From Lingula anatina (lineage: Eukaryota; Brachiopoda; Lingulata; Lingulida; Lingulidae): a DNA stretch of 51,716 bases. Where the stretch lies: positions 10,922 to 62,637 of the forward strand of contig NW_019775727.1 in the NCBI RefSeq assembly GCF_001039355.2. The letters are read 5' to 3'. Of the stretch, positions 21,053 to 31,679 are shown piece after piece. Position 1 is the stretch's first letter, and each line of letters begins with the position of its first letter. Below the pieces are notes generated by a model. The model did no database searches. It was not told the origin of the DNA and saw only the letters and a program-made list of their open reading frames with translations. Both the position numbers and the translations under genes were made by a program.

Positions 21053-22262
21053 AGCTTCCCCCTCCACCCCTCTCCTCCACACCCACCCCACCCCACCCCC
21101 ATCATTTTCCATCTCACTGGAACTTGCCTGACATGGACACAATTCTTGGTGTGGAATTCTGGGATATTGTGCAGCAGTGGAAGGTTCAAGTTTGTGTGGA
21201 GCAGGGAAAGGGATTTGAAGTGATTAAAAGCTGAGTAAAGTAGACCTAAGGGTGTGTGCTGGTTGATTAGGTAATAATTTGGGTCATGACAATCATTTTC
21301 TGTGTGAGATGAAGTCACAAAAACAAGCAATACATACTTACTATGTTAAGTGCAGATTGCACATTTTTTTTTGTATGTTCATTTATCACCACATACAGAA
21401 TCTTGGAAGGCCCTCGAAAATTTTTTTAATTTAAATTTAGTTTTTTTAGCATATTGATTAACAATAACTCTTAGAATCTCATTCTCTAGAAATCTTCAGT
21501 GACAGAAGTTATTTGAATATGGAGCCAAAACAGTACAACTGGCATAGAAAATAAATGAAAAAATACCATTCCTAACATTCTGCTGTTGGAAAAATTAGTC
21601 TAAGATGATTTAACTAAATGCTCTCAAGGAAATATGTTCATACAGTGCCTACATGTGCAAGCATATATACACATACTCAGACACATAAAATTTAAGACAA
21701 CATTATTTAAATATCATCATTTTTTTATTATTATTACAAGTATTAATTTGGTGCATTGAATATTATTCAAGAATGTTATCAGAGGTCAGTAAATGGAAAG
21801 GGCCTATGGGTTTCAGCACATATTTATAAGGAACAGATGTATATTATATATAGTTATATATAATTATATTGTATTATATTAGGTGCATAGGATACCAGAT
21901 ATCCCAGACCAAATGTATATGTTTGTATGGAGTCACTGTGTGTATTTAACTGTTATTTATGTATAATACAAGCTGCTATTATTGTGTGGTTGTAGAATAT
22001 TTTGGAAATATTCTCAGGGAAAATTTGCAACCAGATTTTGTGATGAGCAATAAAATAGATTAACAAAACACGGAAAAGTAAATTTGTCAAAGAAAAAAAA
22101 AACAGGTATTCTGTACTTTTGTCTGTGATAAAATAGAAGAATAAAATAAGATGGATAAACATCAGTATCAGATCCAAAAGCAAATGTTATTTATATCTGT
22201 AAAGATAGAAGATTCTTTTTCTTTTTGATAAGCCAAGACTGCTTAACAAGAATGCGAAAGGC

Positions 22263-22436
22263 CACATTCATAACAGCTGACTAACTAGTCGATGGTTTAA
22301 ATATGGCTGACCCACTTGAATGCTTGTTGTGTAAGGGAATCTATTCAGCGTCTATCAGGGGATTAGACAGCAAGCTTTTAAGTGGGCCATCATATTTGAT
22401 CCTCATACCAGTTAGTTTTCTGTTGTGAACGCCACC
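22263..22436. mobile_element. Palindromic MITE, family 1 (unit A copy)
   Basis: About 50-bp terminal inverted repeats: the left arm (ttcataacagctgactaact ... atggctgacccactt) matches the reverse complement of the right arm (ttcacaacagaaaactaact ... gatggcccactt). The core contains gaatctattcagcgtctatc. There is no coding capacity. Related copies lie at 30104-30277, 45140-45336 and 45350-45734. It is a non-autonomous DNA-transposon type; the superfamily was not determined. Confidence 0.65.
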
Positions 22437-22685
22437 AAAAGTGTGTTTCCCCTTATTGACTGACGTTTAAAATGCAATATAATTCAAACAATGTGCTTTG
22501 TACACTGTGGTGCCATGGACTTTGTCTATTAGTTATTTTCATAATCAATTTCATCATTGTAAGATGAGCCTAAGATCTGATGTTGGACAGCAAACATGGA
22601 AATCTGTTTCTACTGTTTTGTCATTGAGTGAGGGTAGAGCTTGCATTCTGATGTGGAACAGTCCAAATTGCATACTTGAGAGATA

Positions 22686-22801
22686 GTATTACAGATGTGT
22701 ATATTATGGTATTAGTATTACAAATGTGTATATTATGGTATTAGTATTACAAATGTGTATATTATGGTATTAGTATTACAAATGTGTATATTATGGTATT
22801 A
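22686..22801. repeat. 29-bp VNTR, four units (unit A)
   Basis: Four head-to-tail units of gtattacaaatgtgtatatt plus atggtatta (first unit has one base change) at 22686, 22715, 22744 and 22773. The matching site in unit B (30527-30555) has a single unit, so repeat number is the main length difference between the two halves of the duplication. Confidence 0.95.
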
Positions 22802-23930
22802 GGAACAATAGTATGTGTGCCTTGTAAAAAACATCGCAGCGATATGTCAGATTTACAATTGTTTCTGTGTATTGCAAAAGAAAGAAAAAAATGCTTCTTA
22901 ATTGCCAAAACCAAACTTGCAACATTAAGTTGTAGAAAAGAAAGCTTATGTCACAATTGGGGGGAGGTGGGGGGGGGGGATAACTTACTGTTTGGCAACT
23001 TTGAATGTTGAAGCTGCTGTTAATTACTGTGGAGTTTCATTGCTTTTTTAATGTTTTGCAATCTTGTGCATTGTTTGTGATCGTTCTGACATTCCTGTTA
23101 TTTATAAATCAAATATCACAGTAGAAGCAATGAGATGAGTTATTTACACTTTTATTGGAGTTCATAGCTCATTGGTAGAAGATAAGACCCACACCTAGAA
23201 AGTTGTTTGGTGAGTCTTAGGTAGAAGTTAAATTTTGTATATTGAGTTTAAGTTAGTATTTTTTAAAATATTTTTTAATCACAAATATGTAAGTATACAA
23301 GAATGGAATTTTATACAAATTATGTTTTACCTATGTCATGGGATTATATATTTTTATAAAGGGAAACAGATGTTCTATGTAATGCTCTTTGGTCTCAGAT
23401 ATACTGGAATTTCATACTTCTGGTTGATATCAGTGTTTTTTGCTTACATAATTCTTTACCATGTTGTTTTTTAGTTTTGATTTCAAACAAAGAATTCCAC
23501 AGATGTATTCTTAATGTTTAAAGCTGATTATCTTATTTATTTATGAATTTATAACTATTTTATTTATAGAATTTTGATGTCTGTAAATGACAAATCTCAA
23601 TGAAATAAAGATTGGAATCACTAATGTGGTTTAATTTGGAATTTCACAGATCCAGTGAAGGTTTGCTACAGGCACCTGCAAACAGTTAAAGATTTAAGTG
23701 TTCAAACTTACTTTGAAATTTAAAATCTTAATTTTTTAGTTAGTCTAATCTTTAAATATTTTAAAAACACGATCTCTCTTGTAAAACATGAACTCTTTAA
23801 TGCACAATTAAAATAAACTCAGAACAATTTTTATCAAATAAATATTAAATGACAAATTAAAACGATAGCATCCCTAACACTTCATCCTATGTAGTGATCT
23901 GACCTGGGAAAATTTACTTTCATTTCGCTT

Positions 23931-26248
23931 TCACTTTCTTCCAAAATATTCCTCATCCGATAAATCGGGTCTGCTGGACATTTTTGGCAGAGGTGCTGCC
24001 GCACTTTTTGGAGGTGCCCCTCCTGTGGCTGGGAGTGCCCCGTAACCAGTATAACGAGCTGCAGACGCCCTGTAATCAGAATCTTGTTGATTACGAGGTC
24101 TGTAACCCAACAAGCCTGACGGGCGGCTATATCCTTGCGCGCCATATTTGCCAAGTCCTTGACTTTTTGTGGCATCGTACCCGCCTGCAGTTCCGTAATA
24201 CCCTTCGTTACCAGAGGAACCATACGTTCCTTGGGTACCATAGTTTGAATATCCTTGACCGGGAGAGGAACCGTAATTTCCTTGATAGCTGGTTGCACCA
24301 TAATTTCCTTGACCACTCGGAGAACCGTATTTGTTTGAAGCATCTGAAGCACTGTAATAGCCGTTGCCACCTAGGTTATTATAATACCCGGAATTGCCCG
24401 AGTTGCCGTAGTATCCAGAATTGCCCAAAGAGCCGTAGTTTCCAGAATTGCCTAACGCGCCATAATTTGAATTTGTACCAGAGTTTCCACTGTATCCATA
24501 TACTCCGGATTTTCCATAATATCCAGGAGCATTGTAATATGCCGCTGGTCCGGAATATGAGCCTGAAGACCCATATTTTCCTGCCGGATCTGAAGCGATT
24601 GCTGCAGCAGCGGCGGCTGCAGCAGCAGCGGCGGTGCCACTTCCGTACCCGCCATATGCTGATCCATATTGTGCTCCGCCAGCGCCGTACTGCGCCCCTT
24701 GGGCGCCAGCGTAATTCCCGTAATTTCCATAATTTCCCGCGCCTGCGTAATTAGCAAATTCTCCATTGATCCCCAAATACTTCACCAGTCTCTGGCAACC
24801 GAATTTCTCCAGATAGTTCACGATGACCAGACATTCTTTGATTTTTTGTATTCCCCACTGTGTACAAGAGATATGCCGTGGCGCGTTATGGTTCACACAG
24901 TAAGCGTGAAGCTGAAGAATGCAGGCCTCTTTACGTTGGTATTTCCAGTGTTTCCAACATCTCTGCCACAGCACTTGAATGTTCTCGTCGTCCTTGAAGA
25001 GCGCTTCCTGCTGAGCCTTGGTCAACACGGCCCCGGTGATCCCCTCGGCGACCCCGCCCTTGGCTCCGTTTGTGTTACCCTGCCCTGCTGCTGTAGCGCC
25101 GTACCCACCAGAGGGGCTAGGATAGCCCGCCCCGGGATAGGAACCCGCTGGAGAGCCGTAAGATGGTGGGGCGGCCCCGGGGTGGTAGTATCCAGAATAC
25201 CCTTGGGGAAGTGGTTTTGGTGGGGGTGGTGGGTAGTACTGCCCATAAACACCTTGGGGTGGAGCGTTGTTTCCCGAGGGAGGCGGAGGAGGAGGGGGGT
25301 ACCCTGGTTGGCCTCCATAAGCCTGGCGACGATGGCGGCTTACTGAGAAAAGGTCTGAAAGAGATTGAAGCGGTCGCAGTAAGTTTTATAGCTATCGACT
25401 TTTCATCGATGTTGTCGGGCAGCAAAAGCCATTTTTGGACATTTTATTGGTAAAATTTAACATGACTATCGCCATTAAAAATAAATGATTGTAAATGAAT
25501 GAATAAACGGGTAAAATGGCTCCAGCTGAATACATGTACGACGAATAAACGCGTTCATCAATTGCGGAAAAATTAAAGTGTCCTTAACACAACAATTAAC
25601 TGAAAATTAACCATACAACATATCAAAAGTTAATAGGCCTACATTGCAAGTTACAGTTCCATATATGCTTATACCTTCAGTATACACCAACTGGGGCTGT
25701 AACATCATAATATCTCGCTGAGAGCAGAAGTCAGACAGCTGATCACCCAGCTCGCCCTCTTCTATGGTCACGTTCTCTGCCGTATATACCACGTCAAAGG
25801 CCGCTGTCGGGGTGGTCAGGGCGCCCTAAAGTTTGACAAATGCCGATGAAATCATCGTCAGGAGCATACTTTTAATCTGTTAAAAGATTTTTGGTTCGTT
25901 AGAAGCGACAAATTTTCGTGTCAGTAAGTAACTTATTTTATGAACGACAGTCATAATTTTTTAATGACAATGTTCATATAGTGGCGTATATAGGCTATGG
26001 CAGATGGTCACGTGCTGAAAGGTTTAAATAGCGCTCAATGTTTCTATTTATCGGTAAAGTCTACTAAAATATTGAGCATAACCTAACGCCTAAAGTTATG
26101 TTCCAACATCATATGTCAAAGGGATCAAAAACATAGATAGTGTCCAAATGTTTCTGAAACACTTTGAAAAACCAGCGGAAGGCGCTTTTTACCGAATTTG
26201 CTATTCGCCGTATATACAACCCTGTATGCGCATCCATAAAGGTACTGG

Positions 26249-26281
<33 letters not shown>

Positions 26282-28078
26282 CTAGTAGTCTACCTGTGAC
26301 TGCGCCAGTGTGTCATCCACCAGGGACAGATTTCTCCCCGTGTGTACCTCCGCCAAGGTGAGATTCCGCAGGAAACACGTGGTGTCGTCACCAAACTTCA
26401 TGGCCGACAGTCCCTGTAAGAGAGACACAAAGATCAAATACAGTCTTACTTCCACCGTGATAGTTTAAGTTCGTTAATGTCGGCATCTTCGTGACAGTGG
26501 CATATTTAGGCGCACTTACTGCACGTGAAAATTCTAATAATTATGAAGATTTGTATTTGAAATTAAGTCACTCGTCACAATCAATTCATTTTATGAAACT
26601 TTTCAGTTCAATACCAAACCTTGCGCCTATTATTTATTCAAAAGAGGAGTGACGGTCCACACAGATAGCTAATTTATTCCAACGTGAGCAAAAAGTACAA
26701 AGTATTTATACAAAACCCAGAATACGCTAAATATATATACAATTAGTGTGACAAAAACAAATTCATAATTATACTACATCTCTCATTCCTGCACGACCTA
26801 CTCCATACTCGAGGCGATAACATCTATTTCACACAAAAATTCTCGCTATATTTTAATACATAGAGAAAGGTGTACAGCATCATATAGCCAGAGACATAGC
26901 TAATGAAAAATCAACCTGATGTCCTAGTAAAGACACGCACGACTTACGATTTTATAATCCAACATAAAGTAAAACTCCGGCGTCCCATTGTGTGAGGGAT
27001 TGTGGAACACCTCGATCTGTCTGTGAGCGTCCAGTTGAATCTCTTCTTCCAGGACACTAACGTTGTCCCTGAAATACACCACGTATTCCTGGAGACAGGA
27101 AAAAATATGTTTGAAATTGTCTTCAACGGCATAATAACAAAATAACAGCAGGAATGTTATTTTATATTATTATATTTGTTTGTTCGTTTATTTTTTATTT
27201 TGGTTCTGGTACATTTACGATGGCATTTTAAATTTTGTAATATTGCTTGGTTGAGCTAAAACCATGGGCATGACAGATGTTATGGGGCATAGGTTACTGA
27301 GTTTGTTGCAGGTTGTTACATAATGTGCAAGTATTTTGATAGAACGACAAGATTGTAAAAGAAATATACACATTCGACACAAAATACATTAAGGTTTCAA
27401 TTTACTTACTTTAAATCTACGCCTAGGATAAACGAGTCCATAATACGTTGCTAGTGCTGTTCCAATAATTACCATGGCGACGAAGATGACGAAACACGCT
27501 GCTGACGTCACGTATTGTTTCCTGGTACATATGAGCACGCTGTTTCCCTGTACGTGTTAAGAAATATTTACAAAGTAGGGCCTAAGTGTCACCTAATAGG
27601 ATAGTCGTGACCGCATCTAGAGATATCATATCTCAAATTACCTCGCTCACTTTGATTATACAAGAATTAAAGATTGAATTAAAGTGCTGGTATGTCGGTG
27701 AACCGACATGAAACCTAAAATATTATTTAGTTTAGGCGTGTATATATATTGTCTTTCTATTAAAAACTGTGTAATATTTAATGTGCTGAGACAGTTCGGC
27801 ATAACCAAATATGTCTTGTGGTTTTAATATCGTATCACTTTTTGACAGAAGTGATTTTCTTCAACCACGTAATTTTCGTATTTTATCATACCCCATGTCG
27901 GGATGCCTACCTCGTTTGAATTCTTGCTATCCTGAGTTTTTCTTTTGTGTGCGTCATTTTTATTGTTTTCTTCGTTCTTCTTGCAGTTGTCTTCGACATT
28001 TTCTGATTTTCGTTTTTCAATTTTATAATCATTGTTGTTGGTCGTTTCGTTCATCTTGTCTTTAACCTTGCCCTTCAT
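23931..28078 (-). CDS. BRICHOS-domain type II membrane proprotein with silk-like Gly/Tyr-rich C-terminus, copy A
   Basis: Exons: 27911-28078, 27410-27547, 26948-27088, 26294-26413, 25675-25825, 23931-25354; 2142 nt, 713 residues. Residues 1-56 are a cytosolic, Lys/Asn-rich tail. A membrane anchor spans about 69-91 (FVIFVAMVIIGTALA). The BRICHOS domain spans about 125-225, with the hallmark pattern FMLDYKIGLSAM, Cys162 and LSDFC Cys223; sequons are at N111, N136, N166, N177 and N207. A furin-type site RHRR (246-249) precedes Gln250. The released part has a Pro/Gly/Tyr-rich stretch (250-345), a six-cysteine module (C372, C384, C392, C403, C414, C426), 11 alanines (481-491) and about 200 residues of GNYG/GYYG-type repeats ending EEYFGRK. 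In known BRICHOS proproteins the domain chaperones an aggregation-prone segment of the same chain; a structural secreted product is inferred. The cytosolic start context is cacaATGAAG. Confidence 0.9.
26251..26279. repeat. (ATT)n microsatellite in BRICHOS copy A intron 4
   Basis: About ten ATT units lie just downstream, in transcript sense, of the exon 4 donor. The array is present at the same place and similar length in copy B (33996-34024). Confidence 0.9.
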
Positions 28079-30094
28079 TGTGAAGCACTTTTGACGTACT
28101 GGTCTGTTTTTAAGGTTAAGAGGTAAACTGAGAATTTTCTCAAGTTGCTTGTAATCTCTTCATGTCTGACCACCTTTCTCCTGAAAATGTTAAATATAAT
28201 ATTAATGATTTTTCATTGAAAGTTTAAAAAAGGCTGAGAAGTTGTCACAAGCATGAAAGGCCTATAGCAACCTATGGGAGAAACTCTACCTTAACTCAAA
28301 ATCAAATCTACGAGAAAATAGTAGCAACTGCAACTGTAGCGCCTGTTCTTTAAATTTGGGTTTGAAGCATATTTGACTTCAAACAAATTAAATATACTGA
28401 CCGGCACCCAATCGCCCGTATTTCTAGAACAGTTTGAAAAATCCTGAATATCTTGTTGAGGTTTGCTTGATAAAAAGTAACCATTAGGCCTATATACCAG
28501 GGGTTATATATCGCTCATAACGTTTATGCCAGGTACAAATGTATATTAAGATGGCGATGATAAAAATCTCCTCTCTCTTTACACAGCCATTACTCCCTAA
28601 AGATATACAAATCTTGATCTGAGTGAGCTACATGTATTATTATCTCAGATGTTAGGGAAAGTGACACAATTTGCATAATTGCTATGACGTCATAGGGCTG
28701 TTCACTCAAGGAGTAATTAATAATCTCAATATTAATGAACCAGCAGGTTAGAATATAGTCCAAATAGTGCAAACCATCTCGGGATCAGCAACCACATTTT
28801 AAACCGGCTCAGATGCAATCTAAGGAAAATTTTGTGAACGAGCCTGGCGCCGGCAGCGACGATGAATCACAAGGAGGAAATACATCGGAATAAACATCAC
28901 TTTGCTCTTGCAGATAAATTTTAAAACAGGTTTTATCTGGAATTGTCGCATAAAAATACAAAACCATGCTCCATAATTGGTTTATTATGACAAATGAAAG
29001 TTAAATTTAAAAAAGTCACACGTCTGTTTAATGGCTAAATTGTATTAAATAAATTTAGAGGCAAAAATATTGATATTCCTTATATCCTTTACTGTGTATA
29101 AATAATTTAACCAATCAAAATATTAATTTATATTAGATGTATTAAAATATATTCCCACCTCTTAAGAGGTAACGTGCAAAAATATGATAAAAATAACAAT
29201 AAAATTACGTGTCCGGTTTTAAATATATATGTTTGTGGATAAAATGCGCAAAAATAGTAGGCATATTATTTAAGTTTTTATAACGAGAACTATAACGGCA
29301 ATTTTCACATTTCATTAAAATCAATTGATTTACGTGCTTCAGAAATATTTTAGTTACTGCTAGCACTTGTGCAAAGGCGCAGCTATAATAAAAGATGAAA
29401 CTGGATCAACATTTTAGATGCCACGTTTAAAATTATTTTATCGCTCTAGTTAAACACTATACATCAAAGACCAGGAGTATAGTAAGGAGAAAAATAAGTT
29501 AAGGCTGAAAACAGACGCATTTAAGAGAAAAATAGAAGTTATCAGTGTACTCACCTTCCCTCCCAGAAGCTAGTCCTAAGCGAAATGCATAAATGACGTT
29601 GGAAATCAGGACGCTTCGCGGTGCGCATAATTGTAGTAATTACCCAAACCACGATCCCGGGACGATGGGAATGTCTGATAGCTATCCTGGCTCCTGTTTA
29701 TATGTGTGGTTGGACAACCCGCAGAATGTATCGAAGATAGTGCGGTCCTTAAGAGGCTATCAGTAAAATACAAGTTTTTTTCTTTGAACGCACTTGCTCA
29801 GCGGGACTTGCTGTTGTGTTTTTACTGCCAGACCATTGCATGTTCGTAAACGAATGCGACGATAAAAGAATAAAATATATATTTAAAAAAAGGCAATCGG
29901 TCAGCACGAAGCATGCGTCTCTCAATCGGCGATATACTATCAACTCCCCCCCCCCCCCGTGTAATATATTCACCAGCGTGTGGTTTGGTCTCATTTTAAA
30001 AAGCTTATTTTTGTTCATATTCATATTTTTTCAAGAACGTAATGCCAATATTAGTCGTTTGTGACAATCTTTATTTCAATAAGCAACATGATAA
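28079..30094 (-). promoter_or_regulatory. BRICHOS copy A 5'UTR exons, 5' intron and promoter
   Basis: A non-coding extension of exon 1 runs from the ATG to an acceptor at 28180 (tttcag then gagaaagg in sense). A GTGAGT donor follows position 29555, giving an upstream non-coding exon of roughly 29555-29670, about 30 nt downstream of a TATA box at 29697-29702. The 1.4-kb intron between them shows no coding potential. The same signals are conserved in copy B. Confidence 0.55.
29697..29702 (-). promoter_or_regulatory. TATA box of BRICHOS copy A
   Basis: The minus strand reads acacatataaacagg. The position fits a start near 29670 and the downstream 5'UTR donor. The equivalent in copy B is at 37474-37479. 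A focused TATA promoter would suit a strongly expressed, tissue-restricted secretory gene. Confidence 0.5.
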
Positions 30095-30095
30095 N
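30095..30095. other. Single ambiguous base N at the junction of units A and B
   Basis: The sequence reads gataa-n-cgaaagg. The base to its left is the last base of unit A and the base to its right is the first base of unit B. This is the only N I found while reading the window. It most plausibly marks an assembly join. Confidence 0.95.
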
Positions 30096-30103
30096 CGAAA
30101 GGC

Positions 30104-30277
30104 CACATTCATAACAGCTGACTAACTAGTCGATGGTTTAAATATGGTTGACCCACTTGAATGCTTGTTGTGTAAGGGAATCTATTCAGCGTCTATCAGG
30201 GGATTAGACAGCAAGCTTTTAAGTGGGCCATCATATTTGATCCTCATACCAGTTAGTTTTCTGTTGTGAACGCCACC
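30104..30277. mobile_element. Palindromic MITE, family 1 (unit B copy)
   Basis: The counterpart of 22263-22436, with the same inverted arms and only a few base changes (for example atggttgaccc against atggctgaccc). It is a product of the large duplication or allelism, not an independent insertion. Confidence 0.65.
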
Positions 30278-30526
30278 AAAAGTGTGTTTCCCCTAATTGA
30301 CTGACGTTTTAAATGCAATATAATTCAAACAATGTGCTTTGTACACTGTGGTGCCATGGACTTTGTCTATTAGTTATTTTCATAATCAATTTCATCATTG
30401 TAAGATGAGCCTAAGATCTGATGTTGGACAGCGAACATGGAAATCTGTTTCTACTGTTTTGTCATTGAGTGAGGGTAGAGCTTGCATTCTGATGTGGAAC
30501 AGTCCAAATTGCATACTTGAGAGATA

Positions 30527-30555
30527 GTATTACAAATGTGTATATTATGGTATTA
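30527..30555. repeat. Single unit of the 29-bp VNTR (unit B)
   Basis: One gtattacaaatgtgtatatt-type unit at the site where unit A has four. Confidence 0.9.
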
Positions 30556-31679
30556 GGAACAAGAGTATGTGTGCCTTGTAAAAAACAGGGCAGCGATATG
30601 TCAGATTTACAATTGTTTCTGTGTATTGCAAAAGAAAGAAAAAAATGCTTCTTAATTGCCAAAACCAAACTTGCAACATTAAGTTGGAGAAAAGAAAGCT
30701 TATGTCACAATTGGGGGAAGGTGGGGGGGGGGATAACTTACTGTTTGGCAACTTTGAATGTTGAAGCTGCTGTTAATTACTGTGGAGTTTCATTGTTTTT
30801 TTAATGTTTTGCAATCTTGTGCATTGTTTGTGATCGTTCTGAACATTCCTGTTATTTATAAATCAAATATCACAGTAGAAGCAATGAGACGAGTTACACT
30901 TTCATTGGAGTTCATAGCTCATTGGAAGAAGATAAGACCCACCCCTAGAAAGTTGTTTGGTGAGTCTTACGTAGAAGTTAAATTTTGTATATTGAGTTTA
31001 AGTTAGTATTTTTTAAAATATTTTTAATCACAAATATGTAAGTATACAAGAATGGAATTTTATACAAATTATGTTTTACCTATGTCATGGGATTATATAT
31101 TTTTATAAAGGGAAACAGATGTTCTATGTAATGCTCTTTGGTCTCAGATATACTGGAATTTCATACTTCTGGTTGATATCAGTGTTTTTTGCTTACATAA
31201 TTCTTTACCATGTTGTTTTTTAGTTTTGATTTCAAACAAAGAATTCCACAGATGTATTCTTAATGTTTAAAGCTGATTATCTTATTTATTTATGAATTTA
31301 TAACTATTTTATTTATAGAATTTTGATGTCTGTAAATGACAAATCTCAATGAAATAAAAATTGGAATCACTAATGTGGTTTAATTTGGAATTTCACAGCT
31401 CCAGTGAAGGTTTGCTACAGGCACCTGCAAACAGTTAAAGATTTAAGTGTTCAAACTTACTTTGAAATTTAAAATCTTAATTTTTTAGTTAGTCTAATCT
31501 TTAAATATTTTTAAAACACGATCTCTCTTGTAAAACATGAACTCTTTAATGCACAATTAAAATAAACTCAGAACAATTTTTATCAAATAAATATTAAATG
31601 ACAAATTAAAACGATAGCATCCCTAACACTTCATCCTATGTAGTGATCTGACCTGGGAAAATTTACTTTCATTTCGCTT

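Larger units (their letters stand above)
21053..23930. other. Kelch 3'UTR / convergent intergenic region with BRICHOS copy A
   Basis: No coding exon was recognised. A plus-strand AATAAA at about 23603 is a candidate kelch polyadenylation signal, which would give a 3'UTR of about 2.5 kb. Minus-strand AATAAA signals (plus-strand tttatt at about 23535 and 23565) could end the opposing BRICHOS transcript, so the two mRNAs may overlap tail to tail. From 22255 onward this sequence is repeated at 30096. It contains a palindromic MITE, a 29-bp VNTR and a G-rich run at about 22960-22980. Confidence 0.5.
22255..30094. repeat. Unit A of a 7.8-kb direct duplication (or unmerged haplotype overlap)
   Basis: It begins at cgaaaggccacattcataac and ends at caataagcaacatgataa, immediately before the N at 30095. 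It aligns along its whole length with 30096-37930, with substitutions and small indels in non-coding DNA and none that change coding length. The offset is 7841 at the left end and 7749 over the terminal exon; the difference is mostly the 29-bp VNTR (four units here, one in B). Sequence left of 22255 has no counterpart before B. Confidence 0.95.

Noticed and set aside
23984-24754. Long plus-strand open frames (256 residues, and again at 31733-32503) and a 162-residue minus-strand frame over the Gly/Tyr exon
   Set aside because: They are out-of-frame readings of the repetitive Gly/Tyr coding exon; they are low complexity and the main frame continues correctly from a splice acceptor.
23931-25354. 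A FUS/EWS-like RNA-binding protein, suggested by the Gly/Tyr/Ser-rich repeats
   Set aside because: Upstream exons join in phase to give a membrane anchor, BRICHOS domain and RHRR site, and there is no RNA-recognition or zinc-finger motif.
25022-25453. Further antisense and shifted frames near the 5' end of the terminal BRICHOS exon
   Set aside because: They cross the acceptor and intron and have no start or splice support; the correct frame has no stop through this stretch in either copy.
23931-28078. Copy A as a truncated pseudogene, because its terminal exon lacks an ATG near its 5' end
   Set aside because: The exon is internal to a spliced gene and starts at an acceptor in phase 1; translation of the whole exon shows no stop.
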